A model generated the notes under the pieces. That model worked only from the letters and a program-made list of their open reading frames with translations. It searched no databases and was not told the origin of the DNA. A DNA stretch of 64,000 bases from Micrococcus sp. 2A (GTDB taxonomy: Bacteria; Actinomycetota; Actinomycetes; Actinomycetales; Micrococcaceae), in the NCBI RefSeq assembly GCF_039519235.1, contig NZ_CP154351.1:372001-436000 (forward strand). Reading direction: 5' to 3'. Below, in pieces: positions 41,274 through 55,900 of the stretch. Each line of letters begins with the position of its first letter. The first letter of the stretch is position 1. The position numbers were made by a program, and so were the translations under genes.

Positions 41274-41308
41274 CCGGTCCCGGGCGGGTCGGACCCGCCC
41301 GGGACCGG
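41274..41308. terminator. Terminator after the ABC importer
   Basis: A perfect 17-bp stem CCGGTCCCGGGCGGGTC and its complement with a 1-nt centre lie just past the stop. Confidence 0.85.
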
Positions 41309-41351
41309 CCAGGCATTCATTCGGGCGCCCGGTCGCGGTAGCGTCGGGCGC

Positions 41352-43436
41352 GTGAGCACCTCGAAGAGCGCCCCCGTCAGCGACGTCCGCCTCTCCACCG
41401 TCACGGGCCGCATCCCGGTGACCGCCGTCCAGCCGGTGGTGCTGGACGGCCGCTTCCCGGCCAAGGCCGTGGTGGGGGAGGACGTCCCCGTCCGCGCGAC
41501 GGTGTTCCGGGAGGGCCACGACGCCGTCCGCGCCACCGTCCGTCTCCTCGATCCGGACGGAGCCGAGGTGCAGCGGGTGCCGATGCGCCCCGGTCGCCCG
41601 GGCCTGGACGAGGTGCTCGGCACCCTGCGTCCCGCCGAGACGGGCCTGCACCACTTCGTCGTCGAGGGCTGGCACGATCCCGTGGGCACATGGCGTCACG
41701 CCGCCACGGTGAAGATCGCCGCGGACGTGGACGTGGAGCTCATGCTGGCGGAGGGCGCCGCCCTGTTCGGCCGCGCGGCGCAGGATGCCGAGCGCCCCGC
41801 CGAGGACCGCGCCGCCTTCGAGGCCGCCGTCCGCGGGCTGTCCGACGCCGCCCTCACGCCCGCGCAGCGCCTCGCCGCCGCCGAGTCCGCCGACGTCGCC
41901 GCGGCCCTGGACGCCCGTCCGATCCGTGAGCACGTCACCAGATCCGAGCTCTACCCGCTGGACGTGCAGCGCGAGCTCGCCGGCCGCGGCGCGTGGTACG
42001 AGTTCTTCCCGCGCTCCGAGGGGGCACGGTTCGACGAGTCCACGGGCACGTGGCACTCGGGCACCTTCGCAACGGCGGCCCGCCGCCTCCCCGGGGTCGC
42101 CGCGATGGGCTTCCAGGTGGTCTACCTGCCGCCGATCCACCCGATCGGCCGCGCGCACCGCAAGGGCCCGAACAACACCCTCACCGCCGGCCCGCAGGAT
42201 CCGGGCTCGCCGTGGGCGATCGGCGCGGCCGAGGGCGGGCACGACGCCGTCCACCCGGACCTGGGCACGCTCGAGGACTTCGAGGCGTTCGTGGCCGCGG
42301 CCGCGGAGCTGGACCTCGAGGTGGCCCTGGACCTCGCCCTGCAGTGCGCCCCGGACCACCCGTGGGTGGCCACCCACCCCGAGTGGTTCACCACCCGCGT
42401 GGACGGCACCATCGCCTACGCGGAGAACCCGCCGAAGAAGTACCAGGACATCTACCCGCTGAACTTCGACAACGACCCGGACGGCCTCTCCGCCGCGGTG
42501 CTCGACGTCGTCCTCGGCTGGGTGCGGCGCGGCGTGCACATCTTCCGCGTGGACAACCCGCACACCAAGCCCCTGTGGTTCTGGGAGTGGCTCATCCGCG
42601 AGGTGCGCGAGGTGGAGCCGCGCGCGGTGTTCCTCGCCGAGGCGTTCACGCGCCCCGCCATGATGCACGGGCTCGGCCAGGTCGGCTTCCAGCAGTCCTA
42701 CGGCTACTTCACGTGGCGGAACACCCGCGAGGAGCTCGCCGAGTACCTCGCGGAGATCAGCCATGAGACCGCCGGCTTCTACCGCCCGAACTTCTTCGTG
42801 AACACCCCGGACATCCTCACGGAGTATCTCCAGACGGGCGGCCCCGGGGCGTTCCGCATCCGCGCCGCGATCGCCGCGACGTCCAACCCGCTCTGGGGCG
42901 TCTACGCGGGCTTCGAGCTCTTCGAGCACGTGCCGCGCCCGGGCGCGGAGGAGTACATCGACAACGAGAAGTACGAGTACCGCCCGCGCGACTGGCAGGG
43001 GGCGGAGGCCGCCGGCGCCTCGCTCGCGCCCTATCTGACCCGTCTCAACGAGATCCGGGCCGCGCATCCGTCCCTGCGGGACCTGCAGAACCTCACGCTG
43101 CACGGCTCCACCCACGAGGACCTGCTGGTCTTCTCCAAGACGCGATCGGCCGCCCCGGAGGGCGCGCACCGCGACGCCGCCGCGGTGACCGATGCCGGTC
43201 CCGCCGAGGACACCGTGATCGTGGTCGTCACCACGGACCCCCACGGGGTCACCGAGGCGACGCTGCGCCTGGACCTGGACGCGCTGCAGGTCCGGGCCGA
43301 GGACCGGGACGAGGAGGGCCGCTTCGAGGTGGAGGAGCTGCTGACCGGGCAGCGCTGGCACTGGGGCGCCGAGCCCTACGTCCGCCTCGACCCCGAAGCG
43401 CCGGCACACGTGCTGCGCGTCGTCCGCCGCGGCTGA
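41352..43436 (+). CDS. glgE: Alpha-1,4-glucan:maltose-1-phosphate maltosyltransferase
   Basis: 694 residues from GTG 41352. An N-terminal helical and beta domain (about 1-200) precedes a GH13_3 TIM barrel with [40 protein letters not shown] (nucleophile Asp), [20 protein letters not shown] (acid/base Glu) and [14 protein letters not shown], a GlgE signature. It extends alpha-glucan using maltose-1-phosphate. Followed by glgB, as in other actinobacteria. Confidence 0.95.
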   Translation: MSTSKSAPVSDVRLSTVTGRIPVTAVQPVVLDGRFPAKAVVGEDVPVRATVFREGHDAVRATVRLLDPDGAEVQRVPMRPGRPGLDEVLGTLRPAETGLHHFVVEGWHDPVGTWRHAATVKIAADVDVELMLAEGAALFGRAAQDAERPAEDRAAFEAAVRGLSDAALTPAQRLAAAESADVAAALDARPIREHVTRSELYPLDVQRELAGRGAWYEFFPRSEGARFDESTGTWHSGTFATAARRLPGVAAMGFQVVYLPPIHPIGRAHRKGPNNTLTAGPQDPGSPWAIGAAEGGHDAVHPDLGTLEDFEAFVAAAAELDLEVALDLALQCAPDHPWVATHPEWFTTRVDGTIAYAENPPKKYQDIYPLNFDNDPDGLSAAVLDVVLGWVRRGVHIFRVDNPHTKPLWFWEWLIREVREVEPRAVFLAEAFTRPAMMHGLGQVGFQQSYGYFTWRNTREELAEYLAEISHETAGFYRPNFFVNTPDILTEYLQTGGPGAFRIRAAIAATSNPLWGVYAGFELFEHVPRPGAEEYIDNEKYEYRPRDWQGAEAAGASLAPYLTRLNEIRAAHPSLRDLQNLTLHGSTHEDLLVFSKTRSAAPEGAHRDAAAVTDAGPAEDTVIVVVTTDPHGVTEATLRLDLDALQVRAEDRDEEGRFEVEELLTGQRWHWGAEPYVRLDPEAPAHVLRVVRRG

Positions 43437-43495
43437 GCCGCCCTCCCGGCGCACCCCCGCCGACCCCGACCGTGACCCCTGAACAGGAAGATCCC

Positions 43496-45889
43496 ATGGC
43501 CCCCCGCACCGTCGCCCCCCTCCCCGTCGACCCGGAGGTGCTGGCCGCCGTCGCGGAGGGCCGCCACCATGACCCGCACAGCGTGCTCGGGGTGCATCTC
43601 CACCCCGACGGCGCCGGGGTCACCTACCGTGCGCTGCGCCCCTTCGCGCGGACGGTGACGGCGGTCCGCGCGGCCGACGGCTCACGCGTCGAGCTGGAGC
43701 ACGAGCACGACGGGGTGTTCGTCGGCGCCGGGCCCCTGACCGCGGCAGGCCCCGGAGCCGTGGGCGAGTACCGGCTCGAGGTCGCCTATCCGGGCGCGGA
43801 GGGCGAGGCCGACGCCGTGGAGGCGTGGGACGACCCCTACCGGCACCTGCCGACGCTGGGCGATCTGGACCTGTACCTGATCGGCGAGGGCCGGCACGAG
43901 CGGCTGTGGGAGGTGCTCGGCGCCCGCGTGCACCGGGACGCGGCGGGCGAGGCCATCGGCACCGCGTTCGCGGTGTGGGCGCCCAACGCCCGGGCGGTGC
44001 GCGTGGTGGGCGAGCACAACGGCTGGCAGGGGCGCACCCACGCGATGCGCTCCCTGGGCTCCTCAGGCGTGTGGGAGCTGCTCGTCCCCGGCGTGGGCCA
44101 CGGCGCGCGCTACAAGTTCGAGATCCTCGGCCCGGACGGGCTCTGGCGTCAGAAGGCGGACCCCATGGCCCGCTGGACCGAGGTGCCGCCGGCCACGGCC
44201 TCGCGGGTGCTGGACTCCACCTACACGTTCACCGACGACGCCTGGATGGAGCGGCGCCGCGCGACCGATCCGCACGAGCAGCCCCTGAGCATCTACGAGG
44301 TGCACCTCGGCTCGTGGCGCCCCGGGCTGGACTACCGGCAGCTCGCCGAGCAGCTCGTCGAGTACGTGCAGTGGCTGGGCTTCACCCACGTGGAGCTCAT
44401 GCCCGTGGCCGAGCACCCGTTCGGCGGCTCGTGGGGCTACCAGGTCACCGGCTACTACGCGCCGACGTCGCGCTTCGGCACCCCGGACGAGTTCAAGCAC
44501 CTGGTGAACGCCCTGCACGAGGCCGGGATCGGCGTGATCGTGGACTGGGTGCCGGCCCACTTCCCCAAGGACGAGTGGGCGCTGGCACGGTTCGACGGCA
44601 CGCCCCTGTACGAGCACCCGGACCCGCGCCGCGGCGAGCATCCGGACTGGGGCACGTACGTGTTCGACTTCGGCCGTACGGAGGTGCGCAACTTCCTCGT
44701 GGCCAACGCCCTCTACTGGCTGGGCGAGTTCCACGTGGACGGGCTGCGCGTGGACGCCGTCGCCTCGATGCTCTACCTGGACTACTCCCGCGAGGACGGC
44801 GAGTGGGAGCCCAACATCCACGGGGGCAACCACAACCTCGAGGCGATCGGCTTCCTGCAGGAGGCGAACTCCGCGGCCTACCGGCTGCACCCGGGGGTGC
44901 ACATGATCGCGGAGGAGTCCACGGCGTTCAGCGGTGTGAGCGCTCCCGTGAGCGCGGGCGGCCTGGGCTTCGGCAAGAAGTGGAACATGGGCTGGATGCA
45001 CGACACCCTGGCGTACCTCTCCGAGGACCCGGTGAACCGCCGCTGGCACCACGGCCAGTGGACGTTCTCCATGGTCTACGCGTACTCCGAGAACTACGTG
45101 CTGCCGCTGTCCCACGACGAGGTGGTGCACGGCAAGGGATCGCTCCTGCAGAAGGTCCCCGGCGACCGCCGCCAGCAGCTGGCCACCCTGCGCGCGTACT
45201 TCGCGTACATGTGGGCGCACCCGGGCAAGCAGCTGGTCTTCATGGGCGCGGAGTTCGCCCAGCCCTCCGAGTGGTCCGAGGGGAACGGGCTGGACTGGCC
45301 CGTCTCCTGGGACGAGGCCCACCGCGGGGTGCAGCTCACGGTGCGCGAGCTCAACGCGCTCTACCGCGTGAAGCCCGCGCTGTGGTCCGCGGACCACAGC
45401 CCCGAGGGGTTCGCGTGGGTGGACGGCGGGGACGCGGACGGGAACACCCTCGTGTTCCTGCGCCGTCCTGCGGGCGGCGAGGGCCAGGCCGGGGCGTCCC
45501 CCCTGTTGTGCATCACGAACCTCTCCGGCTCCGCGCGCCAGGGTCTGCGCGTCGGCGTGCCGAGTGCGGGGGAGTGGACGGTGGTGCTGGACACCGACGA
45601 CGCCGACTTCCACGGGGACGGATGGCGCGAGCAGACCGGCCAGATCGAGTCCCCCGTCGCCGAGCCGGGCAAGTGGCAGGGGCAGCCGGCCCACCTCACG
45701 GTGAACGTGCCGGCGCTGAGCACCCTCTGGCTGCAGCCTCGCCCGGGCACGGGCGACGAGCCCATGGCGCACGGCACGGTCACGGGGGAGCCGGACGTGG
45801 CGGGGACCCCGGTGGTCGACCCGCAGGCCCAGGAGCCGGTGACGGAGCCTCACCCGTCCGACCGTTCCGAGGCCGCCCGCCGAATGTGA
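43496..45889 (+). CDS. glgB: 1,4-alpha-glucan branching enzyme
   Basis: 797 residues from ATG 43496, with AACAGGAAG as ribosome-binding site; a GTG eight codons earlier is less likely. Two N-terminal beta domains ([40 protein letters not shown]) precede the GH13 barrel: [40 protein letters not shown] (nucleophile Asp), [10 protein letters not shown] (Glu) and [15 protein letters not shown]. The final 50 residues form a non-catalytic extension. It introduces alpha-1,6 branches into the glucan made by GlgE. Confidence 0.95.
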   Translation: MAPRTVAPLPVDPEVLAAVAEGRHHDPHSVLGVHLHPDGAGVTYRALRPFARTVTAVRAADGSRVELEHEHDGVFVGAGPLTAAGPGAVGEYRLEVAYPGAEGEADAVEAWDDPYRHLPTLGDLDLYLIGEGRHERLWEVLGARVHRDAAGEAIGTAFAVWAPNARAVRVVGEHNGWQGRTHAMRSLGSSGVWELLVPGVGHGARYKFEILGPDGLWRQKADPMARWTEVPPATASRVLDSTYTFTDDAWMERRRATDPHEQPLSIYEVHLGSWRPGLDYRQLAEQLVEYVQWLGFTHVELMPVAEHPFGGSWGYQVTGYYAPTSRFGTPDEFKHLVNALHEAGIGVIVDWVPAHFPKDEWALARFDGTPLYEHPDPRRGEHPDWGTYVFDFGRTEVRNFLVANALYWLGEFHVDGLRVDAVASMLYLDYSREDGEWEPNIHGGNHNLEAIGFLQEANSAAYRLHPGVHMIAEESTAFSGVSAPVSAGGLGFGKKWNMGWMHDTLAYLSEDPVNRRWHHGQWTFSMVYAYSENYVLPLSHDEVVHGKGSLLQKVPGDRRQQLATLRAYFAYMWAHPGKQLVFMGAEFAQPSEWSEGNGLDWPVSWDEAHRGVQLTVRELNALYRVKPALWSADHSPEGFAWVDGGDADGNTLVFLRRPAGGEGQAGASPLLCITNLSGSARQGLRVGVPSAGEWTVVLDTDDADFHGDGWREQTGQIESPVAEPGKWQGQPAHLTVNVPALSTLWLQPRPGTGDEPMAHGTVTGEPDVAGTPVVDPQAQEPVTEPHPSDRSEAARRM

Positions 45890-45979
45890 GGCAGGCCATG
45901 GCGGAGCGCCGGCACGCCTGAGTGGGGTGAACGTCGGATGAACGCTGCGGAACCCCCGTGATCATGCGGGTGGAAGGTG

Positions 45980-46017
45980 ATCGGGGGCGGTGCACGCGGT
46001 GCACGGCCCCCGATTTT
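45980..46017. terminator. Terminator after glgB
   Basis: ATCGGGGGC-G-GTGCAC / GTGCAC-G-GCCCCCGAT with a 3-nt loop is followed by TTTT, a textbook intrinsic terminator upstream of the rrn promoters. Confidence 0.9.
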
Positions 46018-46206
46018 GCGTGGGGGTCGTGGTGTGTGTAGAGTTCCATCTCGTGCTGAGGCGCGGTTCGAGGAATCGGACGGCCGGGTGAAGAACATGG
46101 AATCCGCGGATTCTTGCCGAGAATGGCAGGTCCAGGGCGGATGTGCTCACACAGTGTGCAGTGTTCCTGTGAGGGGATGCTGGTATTCCTGAAGAGATGA
46201 TCTGGT
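46018..46206. other. Spacer between glgB and the rrn promoters
   Basis: No gene is seen. The base composition becomes AT-richer toward the promoters, as expected for an rrn upstream region. Confidence 0.4.
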
Positions 46207-46234
46207 TTGACTGCTGGTGATCGTGTGGTAGGCT
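46207..46234 (+). promoter_or_regulatory. rrn promoter P1
   Basis: TTGACT and TAGGCT are separated by 16 bp. The spacer contains GATCGTGTGG, also present in P2. Confidence 0.75.
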
Positions 46235-46286
46235 TTTGTAGCCTTCTTCATGAAATTTCACTGGGTGACGACGTCGAATGACGGAG

Positions 46287-46314
46287 TTGACAGGAACTGA
46301 TCGTGTGGTAAGGT
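46287..46314 (+). promoter_or_regulatory. rrn promoter P2
   Basis: A consensus TTGACA is followed after 16 bp by TAAGGT. The spacer and -10 region repeat that of P1. Confidence 0.78.
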
Positions 46315-46362
46315 TGCGAAACCGGATCACGTGAACAGCTGCTGAAGACTTCGGAAACGGGG

Positions 46363-46392
46363 TTGACAGGGTCTGATCGGATGGTCTAGGAT
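46363..46392 (+). promoter_or_regulatory. rrn promoter P3
   Basis: TTGACA and TAGGAT are separated by 18 bp. It is the promoter nearest the 16S gene. CarD and RbpA normally help actinobacterial rRNA promoters of this kind. Confidence 0.8.
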
Positions 46393-46456
46393 GGAGAAGT
46401 TGCTCCAGAGCGAAACGTTCCGCGAGGCGGGATGGTGAGTCTGGAAGCGCCTGTTG

Positions 46457-46475
46457 TTTGAGAACTCAATAGTGT
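46457..46475 (+). promoter_or_regulatory. boxA-like antitermination element in the rrn leader
   Basis: TGTTTGAGAACTCAATAGT lies in the leader. A near-copy (TGTTTGAGAACTGCATAGT) lies before 23S at about 48430, as is normal for rrn operons. Confidence 0.55.
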
Positions 46476-46617
46476 GCCAAGTTTGTTGATGCCAATTGTT
46501 TTAACACATTGGTTGACCATACACCCCGCACCCCCGTGTGAGTGGTGGTGGTCTGCCAGCGATTGAATTGATGTCATGACACTTATTTCCGGGTGTTGTG
46601 AGGTCGTTCTGTAATTT

Positions 46618-51672
<5,055 letters not shown>

Positions 51673-51854
51673 CACATGTTCCTTCTGCTGCTTCAAGCGG
51701 GAGGGGTGATGGTGCTTGCGTCCACTGTGCGGTTGTCTGATTGCAACCGGTCCTGTCCCTTGTGGGGGTGGGGTTGAGAATTGAAGAGTGTGTCACTGTT
51801 GTGTGACCCGATGGTTTCCCGCTGCGCCTGTTTGGGTGTGTAGGTGGGGTTAGG

Positions 51855-51973
51855 GTTACGGCGGTCATAGCGTGGGGGAAACGCCCGGTTCCATTCCGAA
51901 CCCGGAAGCTAAGGCCCACAGCGCCGATGGTACTGCAACCGGGAGGTTGTGGGAGAGTAGGTCGCCGCCGGAC
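51855..51973 (+). rRNA. rrf: 5S ribosomal RNA
   Basis: 119 nt with paired ends GTTACGGCGGTCATAGCG / GGTCGCCGCCGGAC and the conserved CCATTCCGAACCCGGAAG segment. Confidence 0.95.
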
Positions 51974-51983
51974 ATCTTTTGAG

Positions 51984-52015
51984 GCAAAGGCCCCGCATTC
52001 GTGCGGGGCCTTTGC
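51984..52015. terminator. rrn operon terminator
   Basis: A 14-bp stem GCAAAGGCCCCGCA / TGCGGGGCCTTTGC with a TTCG tetraloop follows 5S. Confidence 0.93.
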
Positions 52016-52076
52016 TGCGTTCAGGGGTCTTCTCCGCTCTATTCCACCACGGCGAGCACGGGGAAGCCCCGAACCC

Positions 52077-52541
52077 TCAGTCCTCCAGCAGCTCTCCCTG
52101 GGCCTCCAGGGCTGAGGTCAGGACACGCGTGAGCCGGCGCCGTGATCCTTCGACCCGCCGGCCCAGGACCTCGATCTGCCGAGCGAACTTGTCGGCGTGC
52201 CAGGGCTTCTGGTCGTCTGGGATGGCGAGGAACGCGTCCACGGCTCGGGGGAGGTGCCGCTGCAGGACGTCGAGCACGTCGAGAGCCTCCGCTGCGCGCG
52301 CGGCGGCCATCCGATCCCAGGCGGGAAGTAGTGCCTCCACCCCGGCATGGAGGTCCCACAGTTCCCTCCACGTGTCCGGGCGCAGACGGTCACTCTCCCG
52401 CGTCAGCAGCTCGCGGAGGCCGTCGGCGGCGGCCTTGAGGTCCTCCCTCGGGGCCAGGCTCTCACGGACGCCTCGCGGCCGGTCCTCGGCGCGAGCGGGC
52501 ATGTCGGCGCGGGAGGAGTGCCTCCAGGGCGGCCAGTGCAT
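52077..52541 (-). CDS. 154-aa helical protein of unknown function
   Basis: I chose the ATG at 52541 because AGGAGGAG lies immediately upstream; a GTG at 52628 would add 29 residues. The protein is soluble and helical throughout (REDLKAAADGLRELLTRESD, HAGVEALLPAWDRMAAARAA, HADKFARQIEVLGRRVEGSR). No family recognised. It converges on the rrn terminator. Confidence 0.65.
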   Translation of the reverse strand: MHWPPWRHSSRADMPARAEDRPRGVRESLAPREDLKAAADGLRELLTRESDRLRPDTWRELWDLHAGVEALLPAWDRMAAARAAEALDVLDVLQRHLPRAVDAFLAIPDDQKPWHADKFARQIEVLGRRVEGSRRRLTRVLTSALEAQGELLED

Positions 52542-52678
52542 CTCTCCTCCTCTGCTGTCACCTGCGGCGGCGGCGTCGTGACCATCCTGCCTGACGAGCG
52601 GGGGCATGGGCTGATTTGGCTCCGTCACTCCACCGTGGTAGTGTGGCTCCCTGTTGGATTCCGGTCTTCGACCGCCAA

Positions 52679-52755
52679 CGGGGTGTGGCGCAGCTTGGTA
52701 GCGCGCGTCGTTCGGGACGACGAGGCCGCAGGTTCAAATCCTGTCACCCCGACCA
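52679..52755 (+). tRNA. tRNA-Pro(CGG)
   Basis: 77 nt including encoded CCA: acceptor CGGGGTG/CACCCCG, anticodon arm CGTCG-TTCGGGA-CGACG with anticodon CGG, T loop TTCAAAT. Confidence 0.95.
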
Positions 52756-52760
52756 CAGGG

Positions 52761-52790
52761 AAGGCCCCCGCTCAGCTGAGCGGGGGCCTT
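52761..52790. terminator. Terminator of tRNA-Pro
   Basis: AAGGCCCCCGCTCAG / CTGAGCGGGGGCCTT is a perfect palindrome 5 bp after the tRNA. Confidence 0.85.
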
Positions 52791-52907
52791 CGTCGTCGGC
52801 ACCGTCAAGGTGCCGAGCAGCCGTCGTCATCCCCGTTGCCGTGGACGGTGCCGACCACACGGCGGCCGGCGGTGCCCCACCGGGCCGCGCCTGCCTGCTC
52901 GAACAAG

Positions 52908-52941
52908 CGGGAGGGGCGGGACGCGCGTCCCGCCCCTCCCG
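52908..52941. terminator. Terminator of the large metallophosphoesterase gene
   Basis: A perfect 34-bp GC-rich palindrome (CGGGAGGGGCGGGACGC and complement) lies 11 nt beyond the leftward stop at 52953. Confidence 0.8.
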
Positions 52942-52952
52942 TTCTGAGGCCG

Positions 52953-55900
52953 TCAGGGACGACCGTTGCCCTTGCCGGGGTGGCCGTCGCGGTGTCCCGG
53001 GGGGACGCCGTCCTTGAGGCCCTTGCCCTTGCCGGGGTGGCCGTCGCGGTGTCCCGGGGGGACGCCGTCCTTGATGCTCTTGCCCTTGCCGGGATGCCAG
53101 GGGGCAGGTCCCGGCTCCACCTCGACGGGCGGCTCGGTGGGGGACACGACGACGAACTCACGCACGGCGCTGAGGTCGACGGCGCCGTACGGGTCCTCGG
53201 TGCGGATGTACCAGCCGTACTCGCCGGGCGTCAGGCCTGCCCAGGTCGAGCTCACGGTGGAGCCGGAGGCCACGTCGGCCTGCTGGTCGATGAGCTTGCC
53301 GGTCAGCACCTCGACGGTGACGGCGTCGGTCCCGAGGGTCTTGGTCCGCGACTCGATGCCGAGCTGGGCGTAGGACACCTCGAACTCCTGCTGCTGCGGC
53401 TCCAGGGACGGATCATCGGCGTTGTAGTCCTGCAGGGACGGCGAGTAGGTCCGGGCGAGCATCCGCTGCCCCTCGTTGTCGAAGTGCAGCAGGCGCAGGT
53501 ATCCCAGGCCGCCCTCCGCGAGGCCCTGGTAGTCGAAGAGAACCTGCGTGACCTGACGGTCGTCGACCCCGTCCCCGTCGTCGTCGAACCCGTCGACGCG
53601 GGTGAAGGCGTCGTGGTAGTGACCCGAGAACACCAGGGAGACGTTCGGGTTGGTCGCCACGACCTCGTCGTAGATCCGCTGCGGGATCGGTCCGAGGCCG
53701 CCGGTCGTCAGCATGTACTCGTGGAGGTTGAGGACCGCGGTGCGCTCGGGGTACTGGGCCAGCACCTCGTTCATCCAGGCGATCTCCTCGTCGCCGGCCC
53801 CCCACCCCTGGTACAGCATGATGAAGTCCACGCCGTCGACCGTGATGAGGTCGTAGTGGCCCCGGTTGTCCTCGTACGACCCGCCGTACCAGGGGTTGCC
53901 GTCGAACCGCTCCGCGCCGAAGAACGTGCCGTAGGGCCCGTAGTCCTCAAGGGCGTGCCCCACGTCGTGGTTGCCGGCCAGGACTCCATACGGCAGACCG
54001 GCTTCGTCGAGCATCCGGTAGGCGTCGTCGGCGCGCTCCCACTGCTCCGGCTTGTCCCACTCGTCCACGATGTCGCCCGTGTGGAAGACGTAGGCCAGGT
54101 TGAGCCGCTCGCGCGCCTGGAGGAAGTACTCGTGGATCGCGAGCTGATGCTCGTACCAGGTCTCGTTGTAGTACTGCGTGTCCGACTCCCAGCCGAGGGT
54201 GAAGTCGTACTCGGAGCGGGGCACGTCCTCCGGGTGGCCGCCGGCCACCGCGGACTCGCGGGTGCTCAGGTCGGTGTGGGCGAAGCCCTCCGAGTGCTGG
54301 ACGAGCAGCTGGACGCTGCCGTCGCGCACGTGGTCTGCGACGTCGACGAGGCCCTCGAGCGTGAACTCCGTCGGGTTGTCCCCGGTCGTCAGGGCGCGGT
54401 CGAGCTCCTCCCAGCGACCGGTGGCGGTGTTCAGCACCGAGAGGATCACCTTGGCGTCCGGATTGGCGCTGCCGTCCCAGGTGACGCGCACCTTCCCCTC
54501 GGCGGTGACGTCGTCGACGGGGACCTCGAGGAGCTGGTACGGGAATGCGTCGTCCGAGCTCACGACGTGCTCACGGCCGTCGTCGGCACCCATCAGCTCG
54601 AGCGCCGCGGCGTCGGCCACGACCTTGCCGTCCCGCTCGGTGGCCGCGGCCACGGTGGTCTCACCGGTCCACACGTCGAGGCCCTCCTCGCCCGGAACGA
54701 CCTCCCGGCCCGCGTAGAAGTCGACGTCGAGCGCATCGCCGCTGGGGTCCGTGACGGTCGCGGACAGCTCCACGTCCGGGCCGTCGACGGCTGCGCCGTC
54801 CGCCGGTGACACCGGCGTCGCCCCGGGCTGCTCGACCGGAGTCGTGAACGTGATCGTCCGGGTCGAGGTGTTGCCGGCCAGGTCCCGCGCGGTGAGCACG
54901 AGCCGGTGCTCGCCCGCCGGCAGGCTCAGCGAGCTGATCTCATGGGGAAGCTCGACGGGCGTGCCGTCCAGCTCGGCGGTGAGGACGTCCACGCCGGCCC
55001 CGGCATCGGAGGCAGTGGCCTGAAGGGTGTGGGCGCCGCGGACCTCCGCGCCGTCGGCCAGGTCGGTGCTGATCTCCGGTCTCGTGTTGTCCACGGTGAC
55101 GGTCCGGGTGACCGTCGTGGTGCCGTCCGTCGCCGTCACGGTGTGCTCGCCGTCGGCCACCGTGGTGGTGTCCCAGTCGAACGCGGTCGCGGAGAAGGCG
55201 TCCTGGGGCAGGTCGAAGGCGGCGTCGACGTAGTCGTTCTTGCCCGCGGAGTCGCCCATGGGGATCCACTGCGTGCCGTCCTCGAGGCCTGCCGGGCGCA
55301 GGGTGCGGCCGTCCGGCAGGACGAGGCGCAGGTTGCGGATCTGGAAGTCGTCGTTGTTCTCGTCCGGGTCGATCTTCGGCCGGGCCTTGGTGCCCGCATA
55401 GACGCTGAGCGTCAGCGGCTCCCCGGCGGTGATGTGCTCGAGCGGCACGTCGACGGGCACGGTGACCTCTCGGTCGTAGAAGCCCTCGTCGAAGATGTGC
55501 AGCACCTCGTCACCGACGAGCACGCCGTTGCGGAAGAAGGCGTCGGTGCTGGTGGCCTCGAAGGCGAACACCGGGCGACCTTCGAGTGCGGCCTCGGTGC
55601 CCTCCACACGCACGCCGTCCACCGCGACGGTGGTCGTGGAGGGGTAGGCGTCGCCGCCGGCGGTGATCCGTTCGCGGCCGGAGACGACCTCGCCCTCGGC
55701 CACGGACAGGCGGACGCCACTCTGATCGACGCCCGCGACCGGCACACGGTGGGTCTCCAGCTCCGTGGTGTGCGTGCCGTCGGAGGCCACGACGGAGTAC
55801 TCGACCCACCGCTGACCGGTGAGGTCGACTGCGTTGATGACGTGCCGGTAGAGGTCGCCTTCGGCAGCCCGCAGGGTGTGCGTGACGGGCTCGGCCATGC

